From Haloactinopolyspora alba (GTDB taxonomy: Bacteria > Actinomycetota > Actinomycetes > Jiangellales > Jiangellaceae): a stretch of DNA of 64,000 nt. Below, piece after piece: positions 27,621-36,481 of the stretch (position 1 is its first letter; the number at the start of each line of letters is the position of its first letter). The stretch lies in NCBI RefSeq assembly GCF_003014555.1, contig NZ_PYGE01000010.1, positions 121,875 to 185,874 on the forward strand, given 5' to 3'. The notes beneath the pieces are model-generated. The model saw only the letters and a program-made list of their open reading frames with translations, was not told the origin of the DNA and ran no database searches. The translations under genes and the position numbers were made by a program.

Positions 27621-28925
27621 ATGATGTCGATGCCGACTTCGAACAGAGCCCTGATCGTGTGGGTCGTCGGCGTCGCTTCCTACGTCGTGGCGGTGATGCA
27701 TCGCACGACGTTCGGCGTGGCCGGTCTCGAGGCGGTGGACCGTCTCGGTGTGTCGGCCAGCGTGCTGGCCACGTTCGTCGTCGTGCAGCTGCTGGTGTAC
27801 GCGGGACTGCAGGTCCCGGTGGGGTTGTTGCTCGACCGCGTCGGTGCGCGTCGCCTGGTGGTGACGGGTGCCTGTCTGATGGCGGCCGGGCAGGTGGTGC
27901 TGGCGCTGGCGGCGTCGGTTCCGCTGGCCGTGGCCGGCCGGGTGCTGGTCGGCGCCGGCGACGCGTTGACCTTCGTGAGCGTGCTCCGGATCGTCGCCGC
28001 CTGGTTCGCTCCCGGACGTGTTCCGGTGATGACGCAGCTCACCGGTCTGGTCGGCCAGGTCGGGCAGGTGCTGTCGGCGGTGCCGTTCGTGGCGGTCCTG
28101 GACCGGTTCGGCTGGAGCCCGGCGTTCCTGTCGGCGGCCGGAACGGGCGTGTTCGTCGCCGTCGTGGCGTTCGCCGTGCTGCGCAACTCGCCGGAGGGTC
28201 AGGCAGTCCCGATGGCGCAGACGTCCATCCGGCATGTCGGGCACGACCTGGTCACCGCCTGGCGGCATCCGGGTACCCGGCTGGGTCTGTGGACGCACTT
28301 CTCCACGCAGTTCCCGGCGACGGTGTTCGCGCTGCTGTGGGGGTTCCCGTTCCTGGTGTCCGGGCAGGGGCTGTCCAGGGCGACAGCGGGTGGCCTGCTG
28401 ACCGTGCTGGTCGTGGTCGGAGTGGTCGCGGGGCCGATGATCGGGGTCATGGTGCAGCGGCACCCGCTGCGCCGGTCCTGGCTGGTCCTGGGCGTGGTCG
28501 CGGTGAACGTCGGCGCGTGGACGTCGGTGCTGGTACTGCCGGGACAGGCGCCGTTGTGGCTGCTGGTGGTGCTGGTCACCGCATTGTCGGTCGGCGGCCC
28601 GGGGTCGATGATCGGCTTCGACTTCGCCCGCACCTTCAATCCGCCCAACCGTCTCGGTACCGCCACCGGCATCGTCAACGTCGGCGGGTTCCTGGCATCT
28701 CTGCTGACGATCCTGGCGGTCGGCCTGGTGATCGACGCCCGCACCGGCGGTTCCAGCGACTACGAGCTCGCCGACTTCCGGGTGGCGCTGTGCGTGCAGT
28801 ACGTGGTCTGGCTGGTGGGCGTGGTGGGCATCGTGCGTACGCGGCGTCTGGTGCGGCGGCGGATGGCCGAGGGCGGCGTCGTCGTGCCGCGCATGCGTGA
28901 CGTGATCGCCCGCCGCCGGCGCTGA
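27621..28925 (+). CDS. MFS transporter
   Basis: A 434-aa membrane protein with 12 predicted helices. It belongs to the major facilitator superfamily: helix 1 VWVVGVASYVVAVMHRTTFG, motif A-like LLLDRVGARRLVV after helix 2, and a mid-protein cytoplasmic loop (NSPEGQAVPMAQTS). The pattern resembles nitrate/nitrite- or sugar-phosphate-type uptake carriers, but no substrate can be assigned. Tandem ATGs at 27621 and 27624 make the start slightly uncertain. No operon partner is present. Confidence 0.85.
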   Translation: MMSMPTSNRALIVWVVGVASYVVAVMHRTTFGVAGLEAVDRLGVSASVLATFVVVQLLVYAGLQVPVGLLLDRVGARRLVVTGACLMAAGQVVLALAASVPLAVAGRVLVGAGDALTFVSVLRIVAAWFAPGRVPVMTQLTGLVGQVGQVLSAVPFVAVLDRFGWSPAFLSAAGTGVFVAVVAFAVLRNSPEGQAVPMAQTSIRHVGHDLVTAWRHPGTRLGLWTHFSTQFPATVFALLWGFPFLVSGQGLSRATAGGLLTVLVVVGVVAGPMIGVMVQRHPLRRSWLVLGVVAVNVGAWTSVLVLPGQAPLWLLVVLVTALSVGGPGSMIGFDFARTFNPPNRLGTATGIVNVGGFLASLLTILAVGLVIDARTGGSSDYELADFRVALCVQYVVWLVGVVGIVRTRRLVRRRMAEGGVVVPRMRDVIARRRR

Positions 28926-29187
28926 CGTCGCTTCAGCGTGATGGTCGTGGACCCCCTTGGCAGGCGGCGACGCTTCTGCTAACTTTCTTTCCAGTTCGGA
29001 ATTGTGTCTTTTCTCGGGAATCGAACCGCGCGAGTCTCGTGGTCCTCGCGCATGCAGTCACTCATGAAGTCATGACCTCATCCGACGTCCCCTCCGCCTG
29101 CTCGACGCCGGCGAAGGAGGTGGTGACCGGGTACGACGGCGCGTACGACCGCGCCGGGACCGCCGCACGACGACATGAGGAGTCACC

Positions 29188-32121
29188 GTGAGAACCCGAT
29201 GGCGCACGACAGTCGCGTACGGGGCCGCGACGGCCCTGCTCACTTCCGGGGTCGCCGCGTTCGCGGCCGCAACCCCACCCACCACGACCGGAGCCGGCTC
29301 CGCAGCGGCTGCGGCCCCGTCGACCGCGGTGGCGGCCGCCGACAACGGCTACCGCAACGTCGGCTACTTCACCCAGTGGGGTATCTACGGCCGCGACTTC
29401 CTGGTCAAGGACCTGGCGACCAGCGGAGCCGCTGACGACCTGACACACATCAACTACGCCTTCGCGAACATCCACCCGGATTCGCTGACCTGTTTCGAGG
29501 CCAACCAGCCGAACGGGCCGAAGGGCTCGCCCGACGAGGGCGACTACGCGGGAGACGCCTGGGCCGACTACGGCAAGGGCTTCTCCGCCGCCGAGTCCGT
29601 CGACGGCGTCGCCGACGCGTGGGACCAGCCACTCGCCGGCAACTTCAACCAGATCAAAGAGCTGAAGGCCGAGCACCCGCATCTCAAGGCGATGGTCTCG
29701 ATCGGTGGCTGGACATGGTCCCGGCACTTCTCCCGGGCAGCGGCGACGCCCGAGTCACGCGAGCGGTTCGTGTCGTCGTGCATCGACATGTTCATCAAGG
29801 GGAACCTCCCGGTGATCGACGGGCGCGGCGGCCAGGGCGCCGCCGCCGGCGTGTTCGACGGCATCGACATCGACTGGGAGTGGCCCGGCGCCCCCGCCGA
29901 CATGCAGCATCCGGGCAATCACCGATCGGACCAGGACAAGCAGAACCTGATCGCGCTGCTCGCCGAGTTCCGCACCCAGCTGGACGCGCTGAGCGAGCAG
30001 ACCGGCGAGGACTACGAACTCAGTGCGTTCCTCCCGGCGAACCCGGTTCTGATCGAGGCCGGCTGGGACGTGACGCAGCTGTTCGACTATCTCGACTTCG
30101 CCAACGTCCAGGGCTACGACCTGCACGGGGCGTGGAACCCGGACGTCGCGGGACACCAGGCGAACCTGCACGACGACCCCGCGAACCCGCTCCCCGAGGC
30201 GGAGCAGTTCAGTGTCGCTCAGGCGATGACCTACTACACGGATCGGGGAGTTCCGCCGTCGAAACTGACCATGGGTCTGCCGCTGTACGGACGCGGCTGG
30301 ACCGGCGTGGAGGACGGCGGCACCGACGGTGCGTGGCAATCGGCCGACGGAGCGGCACCCGGGGAGTTCCCGGAGGAGGCGGGAACCGACCGGTACCGCA
30401 ACCTGCGCGACGGCATCATCTTCCATGACGAGGACGTGCTCGCGTCGTGGTCGTACGACGGTAACGAGTTCTGGTCGTTCGACGACCCGTGGCTGGTGGA
30501 CAAGAAGGCCGACTACATCACGGCGAACGGCTTCGGCGGCGCCATGTGGTGGGACCTGGCCGGCGACCACCAGAACGAGCTCGTCGGTCTGATGGGCGAG
30601 CGGCTGTCGACGGGCGGCGGAGGCGGCGGCACCGAGACCGGGGGCGATTCCGGTACCGAGACCGGTGGTGATCCGGGGACGTGTTCGGCGCCTGCGTGGG
30701 ATGCGTCGACGGCGTATGTCGGCGGGGATCGGGTGAGTTATGACGGTCATCTGTGGACGGCGCGGCATTGGACGCGTGGGGACACGCCTGCGCCGAGTGA
30801 GTGGGGGCCGTGGCGGGACGACGGCCCGTGCGGCTCGGGCACGGAGACGGGGACCGACACCGGGTCGGACACCGGCACCGAGACCGGCGGCGACTCCGGT
30901 ACCGAGACCGGTGGTGATCCGGGGACGTGTTCGGCGCCTGCGTGGGATGCGTCGACGGCGTATGTCGGCGGGGATCGGGTGAGTTATGACGGTCATCTGT
31001 GGACGGCGCGGCATTGGACGCGTGGGGACACGCCTGCGCCGAGTGAGTGGGGGCCGTGGCGGGACGACGGCCCGTGCGGCTCGGGCACGGAGACGGGTAC
31101 GGAGACGGGAACCGACACCGGGTCGGACACCGGCACCGAGGCCGGCGGCGACTCGGGGACCGAGACGGGTTCCGACACCGGCACGGAGACGGGTTCAGAG
31201 ACCGGGACCGAGGACGGCGGCGGTGACGGCGGAGGCGACGGCGACCAGTGGCTCACCGGGTACTGGCACAACTTCGACAACGGCTCGACCGTCCTCGAGG
31301 TGTCCGAGGTGCCGGCCGCTTACAACCTGCTCGCCATCGCGTTCGCCGAGAGTGTCGCGGGTGAGCCCGGCAGTATCACGTTCAATCTGGACAGCGCCGG
31401 TCTGGGCGGGTACACCGTCGACGAGTTCAAAGCCGACGTCGCCGACCGGCAAGCTGCCGGCGGGAAGGTGGTGATCTCCGTCGGTGGCCAGAACGGGCAC
31501 GTTGACGTCACGAACGCCGCCGAGGCGACCAACTTCGCCCAGAGCACCTACGCGCTGATGCAGGAGTACGGGTTCGACGGGGTCGACATCGACCTCGAGC
31601 ACGGCATCAACGCGACGTACATGGAGCAGGCGCTGCGTCAGCTCCGTGACCTGGCCGGACCCGGCTTGATCATCACGATGGCGCCGCAGACCATCGACTT
31701 CCAGGCGCCTTCGTACGACTACTACCAGCTGGCCCTGGGCATCCAGGACATCCTGACGATCGTCAACATGCAGTACTACAACTCCGGCACCATGATGGGC
31801 TGCGACGATCAGGTGTATGCGCAGGGGACGATCGACTTCCTCACCGCGCAGGCCTGTATCCAGCTCGAGGCGGGTCTCGACCCGGATCAGGTCGGTCTGG
31901 GGTTGCCGGCGGTCCCGTCCGCGGCCGGTGGCGGTTACCAGCCCGCGGCGAACGTGACCGCGGCTCTGGACTGTCTGGCCACGGCCACCCGGTGCGCCGG
32001 GTTCGTGCCGTCCGAGCCGTGGGGGCCGATCGGCGGTGCGATGACGTGGTCGGTCAACTGGGACGCGACCAACGGGTACGAGTTCGCCGACACCGTCGGT
32101 TCGTACCTCGGCACCGGCTGA
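29188..32121 (+). CDS. Secreted chitinase: GH18 - CBM5/12 - CBM5/12 - GH18
   Basis: A 977-aa exported enzyme that hydrolyses chitin. After the signal peptide (residues 1 to about 50), a GH18 domain (about 52-470) carries DGIDIDWEW with catalytic Glu231. Two aromatic-rich carbohydrate-binding modules (about 499-548 and 581-630, WDASTAYVGGDRVSYDGHLW) are joined by Thr/Glu/Gly linkers. A second, different GH18 domain (about 690-977) carries DGVDIDLEH with Glu804. The first domain resembles processive chitinases and the second the ChiC/D-like endo type, so one chain may combine both modes. GAGGAG precedes GTG 29188. Confidence 0.95.
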   Translation: MRTRWRTTVAYGAATALLTSGVAAFAAATPPTTTGAGSAAAAAPSTAVAAADNGYRNVGYFTQWGIYGRDFLVKDLATSGAADDLTHINYAFANIHPDSLTCFEANQPNGPKGSPDEGDYAGDAWADYGKGFSAAESVDGVADAWDQPLAGNFNQIKELKAEHPHLKAMVSIGGWTWSRHFSRAAATPESRERFVSSCIDMFIKGNLPVIDGRGGQGAAAGVFDGIDIDWEWPGAPADMQHPGNHRSDQDKQNLIALLAEFRTQLDALSEQTGEDYELSAFLPANPVLIEAGWDVTQLFDYLDFANVQGYDLHGAWNPDVAGHQANLHDDPANPLPEAEQFSVAQAMTYYTDRGVPPSKLTMGLPLYGRGWTGVEDGGTDGAWQSADGAAPGEFPEEAGTDRYRNLRDGIIFHDEDVLASWSYDGNEFWSFDDPWLVDKKADYITANGFGGAMWWDLAGDHQNELVGLMGERLSTGGGGGGTETGGDSGTETGGDPGTCSAPAWDASTAYVGGDRVSYDGHLWTARHWTRGDTPAPSEWGPWRDDGPCGSGTETGTDTGSDTGTETGGDSGTETGGDPGTCSAPAWDASTAYVGGDRVSYDGHLWTARHWTRGDTPAPSEWGPWRDDGPCGSGTETGTETGTDTGSDTGTEAGGDSGTETGSDTGTETGSETGTEDGGGDGGGDGDQWLTGYWHNFDNGSTVLEVSEVPAAYNLLAIAFAESVAGEPGSITFNLDSAGLGGYTVDEFKADVADRQAAGGKVVISVGGQNGHVDVTNAAEATNFAQSTYALMQEYGFDGVDIDLEHGINATYMEQALRQLRDLAGPGLIITMAPQTIDFQAPSYDYYQLALGIQDILTIVNMQYYNSGTMMGCDDQVYAQGTIDFLTAQACIQLEAGLDPDQVGLGLPAVPSAAGGGYQPAANVTAALDCLATATRCAGFVPSEPWGPIGGAMTWSVNWDATNGYEFADTVGSYLGTG
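30649..31097 (+). repeat. Perfect 203-bp direct repeat inside the chitinase gene
   Basis: 30649-30851 and 30895-31097 are identical over 203 bp and cover both binding modules. Codons here often end in T or G (GAT, TAT, CAT, AGT, CCT), unlike the C/G-ending codons around them. This suggests a recent duplication of an acquired module. Confidence 0.9.
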
Positions 32122-32130
32122 CGAAGAGGT

Positions 32131-32180
32131 GATGGTGGTGCGTTTACCGGTGCCATAGCGCTGGTCAACGCACCACCATC
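32131..32180 (+). terminator. Terminator hairpin after the chitinase gene
   Basis: GATGGTGGTGCGTT (32131-32144) pairs perfectly with AACGCACCACCATC (32167-32180). Confidence 0.65.
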
Positions 32181-32191
32181 GTTCGCTGACG

Positions 32192-32235
32192 AGAGCCCGA
32201 AGTCGGATTCGAACCGACGACCTATCGCTTACAAG
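32192..32235 (-). repeat. attL: 44-bp tRNA-Thr fragment
   Basis: It duplicates the anticodon-loop-to-3'-end part of the tRNA-Thr gene, on the far side of the element. It is not a complete tRNA. Confidence 0.9.
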
Positions 32236-32395
32236 ACGCATCCGGGCACCAGGTCGACGGACCGATAACGGCTCTGACCTGCACAGACAATCTCACCGGA
32301 TGACTCGGAATCACGGCGTTTCGCTTCAAAGTGTGGGCAAAATGTGGGCAACGGCGGTCCGATCGGTACGGCCCGTGTCCTTCCCGTCCCGGTCC

Positions 32396-32860
32396 TTACG
32401 TGGTTGCTGGGGTGTCGGGGGAGTCCACGGCCGCGGCTCGGTCCGCCCGAGATGCACGCCGGTCGCGTAGCTCGTCGACGCGGTCGACACGGTCACCCCC
32501 TGCCTGCGGCTCGGCCTGACCGCCGCGCGCCTTCGGTGTCATCCCGAGCTGCGTCAACACCGCGAGCATCTGCGGGCCGAGCTTGTCGACCCGCGACGGG
32601 TCGTCGTCGATCTGCCGCGCGTACACCCGAGCGAGCGCGACCGCCGCGCCGTCGACCGGCTTACGGTGCGCCGCCTTCGATGCCTTCGTGAACGCGCTGG
32701 TCATCGCCGTGGACCGGCGCCCCGTGCCCCGTGAGTGCGCTTGAGTGCGGTTCTGGCGCGCTGCCTTGCTTGCAGCCGATCGACACGACCCCGTGCAGTA
32801 TTTCGCGTGAGACTTGCCCGTGAAGCCGGTGCCGCACTGCTGGCATGTCAGCTCCGCCAT
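32396..32860 (-). CDS. Zinc-ribbon protein with terminase-small-subunit-like tail
   Basis: A 154-aa protein. The N-terminus has a CxxC...C...C zinc-ribbon (CQQCGTGFTGKSHAKYCTGS). The C-terminal half (RVYARQIDDDPSRVDKLGPQ, LAVLTQLGMTPKAR) resembles the end of actinophage small-terminase-like proteins, although this is recalled by pattern only. GGAG 6 nt upstream selects ATG 32860. It is the last gene before attL, where TerS-like genes would be useful for packaging a satellite. It could instead be a DNA-binding protein of the element. Confidence 0.5.
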   Translation of the reverse strand: MAELTCQQCGTGFTGKSHAKYCTGSCRSAASKAARQNRTQAHSRGTGRRSTAMTSAFTKASKAAHRKPVDGAAVALARVYARQIDDDPSRVDKLGPQMLAVLTQLGMTPKARGGQAEPQAGGDRVDRVDELRDRRASRADRAAAVDSPDTPATT

Positions 32861-32977
32861 AGCCGCTCCCGTCCACACCGAAACGCATCCTGACCTGCGG
32901 CGATGCGGGGAGAGAGAACGAAGAGACGGCGATCTCCCAGGCCCCCCACGCCCCATGAAAAACCGCAGGTCACGAGC

Positions 32978-33178
32978 TTAGCACCGTGTCTGTCCAGCCG
33001 GCGGCGGATCGGACCGCGTCGGGTCGCCCGCCTCGAGGTTGCACCGACGGTGCGCGGCGACCAGGTGCCGCGGGTCGTCGCCCGACAGCGCCCGCCCGAC
33101 GACGTGATGCACCTCCGCCGACAGCGGGTCGGGTGTCCGCAACGCTCGGATCCCCGAGCGGCAGCGCGGCCAGGCCGC
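32978..33178 (-). pseudogene. HNH endonuclease remnant
   Basis: A frame ending in TAA at 32978 encodes an HNH core: CRSGIRALRTPDPLSAEVHH followed, after VVGRALSGDDPRHLVAA, by HRRCNLEAGD. The pattern HH...H-x-x-C-N is that of phage HNH nucleases next to terminases. The frame is open back to a stop at 33283 but has no ATG, GTG or TTG, and its upstream part consists of ACGGGTCGG-type repeats. The usual N-terminal CxxC zinc pair is missing. It looks 5'-truncated, possibly by repeat expansion. Confidence 0.6.
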
Positions 33179-33435
33179 CGACCCGACCCGTCCCGGACCT
33201 ACCCGACCCGTCCCGACCCGTCCCGGGAAAGTTGACTTCCGTACCCTCAGCCAGGTCGCCAGGTCGGGCCCGGCCCGTCCCTACCCTGGTGTCCACCCAT
33301 CGCCGGACCCTCGTTGAGGGCGCGACTGTGACCGCCCGGTGGTCGGTGAGTCCGGGCGGTTGGTGTCGTGCTGTGGCGCCTCGGGTCGCACACCACGCTG
33401 AGGAGCGATGTCCGGCGTGGGTCGCACATCGCGGC

Positions 33436-33520
33436 GTGCGGTGTCCGGCTGGCTGCCGGATCGCACAGCGGCGGGTGCGGTGTCCGCGGCGGATCGCTGG
33501 ACAGGCGCGGGTGCGGTGTC
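33436..33520 (+). repeat. Three iteron-like GTGCGGTGTC repeats
   Basis: Exact copies at 33436-33445, 33475-33484 and 33511-33520, spaced 39 and 36 bp, with CGCACA motifs between them. Confidence 0.6.
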
Positions 33521-33828
33521 GTTGGCGAGTAGGGTGTGCCCTGTTGAGAACTCCTCTCAGTAGTGTGGTGGGTCCGGGATCGGCTACAGCGGGTGCGCAG
33601 GGACTATTGGTGCTGGGTCGTTCCTGCTCGGTTCGCTGATGCGGGGCGCATGGTGAGCGCCGACCGTCCCGACCCGTCCCGTCCCGGCAGATCCGGATTC
33701 CTCAGGCAGGCGATCCGCTGAAATCTGCAGATCCGGGCGGATGGTTGCCGCGTTGACCGCGCGGCTGGCGTGTTCGTGTCCGGTTCGGTGTGTGTGCTGT
33801 GGTGCTGTGCGCTGGTCGCCCGTCCCGG

Positions 33829-33964
33829 GATCCGGTCGCCGGCGGCTGGGTGCCGTCGGGTCGGCTCTGCTTTCTTGACCGGGGGGCGGGGTCAGCGTGC
33901 CGGCGCGGCGGCTCGCGCGTTCCGAGATCCGGTCGCCGGCGGCTGGGTGCCGTCGGGTCGGCTC
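33829..33964 (+). repeat. 39-bp direct repeat, two perfect copies
   Basis: 33829-33867 and 33926-33964 are identical (starting GATCCGGTCGCCGGCGGCTG), 97 bp apart start to start. Confidence 0.8.
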
Positions 33965-34041
33965 GATCGGGTGCGGGGGCGCGCCGGCCGGGCGAGCACG
34001 GTTGTGGTCTCCAATCGCGCGGGGACGTGGGGGCTGTTGGT

Positions 34042-34605
34042 TCAGCGAGTGCGCCGGCGCCGGTGTGGCCGGTGGGCGTGGCGTAGCTGCTCGCTGAGCC
34101 GGTCTGGGTCGATGCATCCGGCGGCGCGGGCGAGGTTCAACGCGAGGGCACTGCGCAGCTCGTAGAGCCCGGCCGCGAGGTTGTGCAGGTGCGCGGGCGC
34201 GGCGTGTGGGCCGTACCGTTCGATGCCGGCCCGGACGAGGTCGCAGGCGTCGCGTACGTCGCGACTGTTGCCGGTGATCGCGGTGGTGACGAGCGGGTTA
34301 CCGAGATCGCGGGCGAGCTCGTCGACGTGCCGGCCGGCGTCGGCGATCACCGACGCTGGGATCGTTCGGCGGCTGGTATCGGTTCGTGCCGCCGGCGGTC
34401 CCGAAGGTGCGCGCCGGGTGGAATGCCCGAGCCCGGATCGGTAGTGGTTGCGCTCGACATCGTCGAGCATCCTCCGGTTGATGGCGCTGGGATCGGCGGT
34501 CGGGCGTACCGACCGGGTGCGGGAGACGTTGCCGTACTCGGCGGCTGGCAGGCTCGGGTACACGAGCCAGTTCCGGGTCGTCATGACCCTGGGCTGTCCG
34601 TTCAT
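34042..34605 (-). CDS. Unknown protein downstream of capsid gene
   Basis: A 187-aa protein with no family I recognise. Residues 75-175 are predicted helical (SVIADAGRHVDELARDLGNP, YELRSALALNLARAAG) and the C-terminus is very basic (HAHRPHRRRRTR). ATG 34605 overlaps the capsid stop (ATGA), so it is made together with the capsid. A role in capsid assembly, scaffolding or DNA binding in the particle is possible but unproven. The same frame runs open upstream antisense-like through the capsid gene; that part is not coding. Confidence 0.55.
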   Translation of the reverse strand: MNGQPRVMTTRNWLVYPSLPAAEYGNVSRTRSVRPTADPSAINRRMLDDVERNHYRSGLGHSTRRAPSGPPAARTDTSRRTIPASVIADAGRHVDELARDLGNPLVTTAITGNSRDVRDACDLVRAGIERYGPHAAPAHLHNLAAGLYELRSALALNLARAAGCIDPDRLSEQLRHAHRPHRRRRTR

Positions 34606-35693
34606 GCTCCGATTCCCGTGACGGTCTGTACGCCGGCGGTTGCGCGGACGGCGAGGTAGAACGGGCGTAGCGCGGAGATCTGCTCGCCGATGGTGGCGGG
34701 CTTGGGGGCGGGCATGAACTCGGGTTGGCCGGCGAACAGGTGCAGCGCGGCGGGTCCGACCATGATCGCGGTGCCGGCGGTTGCGCCGATCGAGATCGCT
34801 GGCTCGGGGTGCGGGAGGTCGGGGAGCCAGCTGGTGCCGATGGCGCGGCGCACGGCTGGCCAGTCGACGGGGTTGATGACCAGCACGCCGGGGTTGGTGC
34901 CGGTCGTCACGGCACTGTTGAGGGCGGCGCCGGCGGCGCTTTCGGCGTCGTCGAGCGCGGCGGGCAGGTCGGTGCCGGCGGTGCGGGTGCCGCCGGCGGC
35001 TGAGATCAGCTGGGTGCCGATGTAGCTCTCTGCGGCCCGGTCGGCGATGTCGAGTAGCGCTTGGTCGAGCATCGCGTTGCCGGCGTCGTCGGTCCAGTCG
35101 CGCACCTGCCGGGCGAGTTCGACGAAGCACGCTGCGAGCTGTCGGGCCCGGTCGGCGCCGACGTTGGCGATGGTGATCGGGTCGCCGGTGGGGGCGGGGG
35201 TGCCTTCGGTGACGATCTGGCCGTCGATGTCGCCGGCCACGACTCCGGGGGTGACTGGTGCGGTGCCGCCGGCGGTGAAGTCGCGGGGTAGCGCGTGGGT
35301 ACGGATCAGCGGGAGCCCGTCGCCGATGCCGGTTGTGCCGGTGCCGGTGTCGAGGGGTCGGGGCAGCAGTCCGGGCGTGTCTGTGGTGAGGCTGGCCGCG
35401 CGGATCTCGTCGGCCACGCGTCGGGCGCTGAACCGTTCGTAGGCGGCTTGGCGTTTGCGTCCGCTGGGGTCGAGATCGTCGAACGGCGGTTGCTCTTCGG
35501 ACATGCGCAGCGTGTCGACGGCTTGCGATCCACCGATCATCGGTGCGAGCGCGGCCACGTCGCGCAGGTCGGTCACGGTCTCGGCGACCGTGCGGGATCG
35601 GCTGGCCCGCACCGGCTCGTCGAGGTCGGGTTCGGTGACCGACATGACCAGGGATCGCAGATGTTGCACGATCTGCGGCTGCTCGATGATCAC
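34602..35693 (-). CDS. HK97-fold phage major capsid protein
   Basis: A 363-aa protein. After an N-terminal helical arm (about residues 1-110), the core shows HK97 major-capsid features: GLLPRPL, the E-loop-to-spine segment IVTEGTPAPTGDPITIANVG, helix ARQLAACFVELARQVRDW, the P-domain motif GVLVINPVDWPAVRRA, and GTAIMVGPAALHLFAG. AAGGAG 8 nt upstream decides for GTG 35693, which overlaps the previous stop (GTGA). No protease or portal gene is near. An encapsulin-like compartment is an alternative, but the context is a mobile element. Confidence 0.75.
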   Translation of the reverse strand: MIIEQPQIVQHLRSLVMSVTEPDLDEPVRASRSRTVAETVTDLRDVAALAPMIGGSQAVDTLRMSEEQPPFDDLDPSGRKRQAAYERFSARRVADEIRAASLTTDTPGLLPRPLDTGTGTTGIGDGLPLIRTHALPRDFTAGGTAPVTPGVVAGDIDGQIVTEGTPAPTGDPITIANVGADRARQLAACFVELARQVRDWTDDAGNAMLDQALLDIADRAAESYIGTQLISAAGGTRTAGTDLPAALDDAESAAGAALNSAVTTGTNPGVLVINPVDWPAVRRAIGTSWLPDLPHPEPAISIGATAGTAIMVGPAALHLFAGQPEFMPAPKPATIGEQISALRPFYLAVRATAGVQTVTGIGA

Positions 35694-36064
35694 TTCTGGA
35701 TCTCCTTTTCCACGTCGGGCACGTACAGCCACCAGGTCCGGCCGATTCGTTCGGCTCGTATCCGGCCGGACGCTGCCCACCTGCGCAGCGTCCGGCCGGG
35801 TACGCCCGTTCGACCTGCCATCTCGGCAACGCTCGCCCACTGCTGGCCGTGGCGTCCAGAAAGTGGCCAACGTTGGCCACTGCCGGCGTCGGAGACGGCC
35901 GCGAGCACGGTGCGCGCCGGGGTCGGGTCGTACCGTGCGCCGTTGCGTGTCCGGGCGGCCTGTAGCGCGTTGATCCCGACGCGGAGCGTCGAAGCCAGCT
36001 CGACACCCTCGGCCGGCTCGAGGCCGGCCACGAACGCGGTCAGCGCGTCACTGTCGACGGCCAT
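35690..36064 (-). CDS. Helix-turn-helix (MerR/AlpA-like) protein
   Basis: A 124-aa protein. The C-terminal half holds a winged-helix DNA-binding motif (WASVAEMAGRTGVPGRTLRR and WAASGRIRAERIGRTWWLYV), as in excisionase or terminase-small-subunit-like MerR folds. The N-terminal half is helical. ATG 36064 lies inside the end of the previous gene (17-bp overlap). Directly before a capsid gene, such a protein could act in packaging recognition or as a regulator. Confidence 0.6.
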   Translation of the reverse strand: MAVDSDALTAFVAGLEPAEGVELASTLRVGINALQAARTRNGARYDPTPARTVLAAVSDAGSGQRWPLSGRHGQQWASVAEMAGRTGVPGRTLRRWAASGRIRAERIGRTWWLYVPDVEKEIQK

Positions 36065-36260
36065 CGGGTGACGAGCCGGACTGGTCCGCGTCGTTGGCGT
36101 GGTCGATGCGTTCCGGGTGCGGCATCCATGATCGGAACGGTGCCCAGTCACACGGGCTGCCCACGGGCGCGTGACACCGCGGACACACCACGTCTCGGAC
36201 GTTGTCGGGGATCGGGGACAGCATCGGCACTCCTCCGTTGGTCGGGTCTGGACCGGTCAT
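36048..36260 (-). CDS. Small zinc-finger protein
   Basis: A 70-aa protein with a CPRCHAPVGSPC zinc knuckle followed by PHPERIDHA, a pattern common in small proteins of actinobacterial phages and plasmids. ATG 36260 overlaps the previous stop (ATGA). A second ATG at 36224 (MLSPIPDN) is possible. Confidence 0.6.
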   Translation of the reverse strand: MTGPDPTNGGVPMLSPIPDNVRDVVCPRCHAPVGSPCDWAPFRSWMPHPERIDHANDADQSGSSPDGRRQ

Positions 36261-36481
36261 GTGGTCGACGTTCTGTGCTCGTGCGGGTCGGGTCGTGCGG
36301 TCGTGATCTCGGGCCCGTCGCCGGCCAGGCGCCGGCGCTGTAGGTGCGGGCGGCATACGTGGCAGGCGATGGGCCGGCCGGCGTGGTCCTCGCCGGCCCA
36401 CCCGTTCACGCACACGTGCTCGACGGGCTCGTCGACGAGGTCACCGTCACGATCCCGGACCAGACCGTCGCGCCGGCTCAT
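36257..36481 (-). CDS. Small Cys-rich zinc-binding protein
   Basis: A 74-aa protein with HVCVNGWAGEDHAGRPIACH followed by VCRPHLQRR, giving C-x17-C-x2-C with nearby His residues, a likely zinc site. Similar small proteins occur in actinophage early regions. Both ends overlap neighbours by ATGA. Confidence 0.6.
   Translation of the reverse strand: MSRRDGLVRDRDGDLVDEPVEHVCVNGWAGEDHAGRPIACHVCRPHLQRRRLAGDGPEITTARPDPHEHRTSTT

Larger units (their letters stand above)
33182..34041. other. 860-bp non-coding, repeat-rich stretch of the element
   Basis: No convincing gene is present on either strand; the open frames are Pro/Arg-rich shadows. It holds tandem CGACCCGTCCCG units (33181-33230), a hairpin with ACCGCCCGG/CCGGGCGGT arms (33331-33339/33352-33360), three GTGCGGTGTC repeats and a 39-bp direct repeat. 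Its place between the capsid operon and HNH/TerS-like genes matches the usual site of a phage cos or pac signal. An origin of replication is the alternative. Confidence 0.5.

Noticed and set aside
30649..31097. Possible CRISPR or tandem satellite
   Set aside because: Only two 203-bp units, in frame in a chitinase gene; no spacers.
32192..32235. Second tRNA-Thr gene
   Set aside because: Only the 3' 42 bases of the tRNA are present; the D arm and acceptor 5' strand are missing. It is an att site.
33584..34117. 177-codon minus-strand open frame in the non-coding zone of the element
   Set aside because: Pro/Arg/Thr-rich composition without domains or ribosome-binding site; it overlaps the coupled 187-aa gene in another frame.
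34606..36006. Long upstream extension of the frame of the 187-aa gene
   Set aside because: It runs in another frame through the capsid gene and is Arg/His/Pro-rich. Only the part from ATG 34605 has a coupled start.
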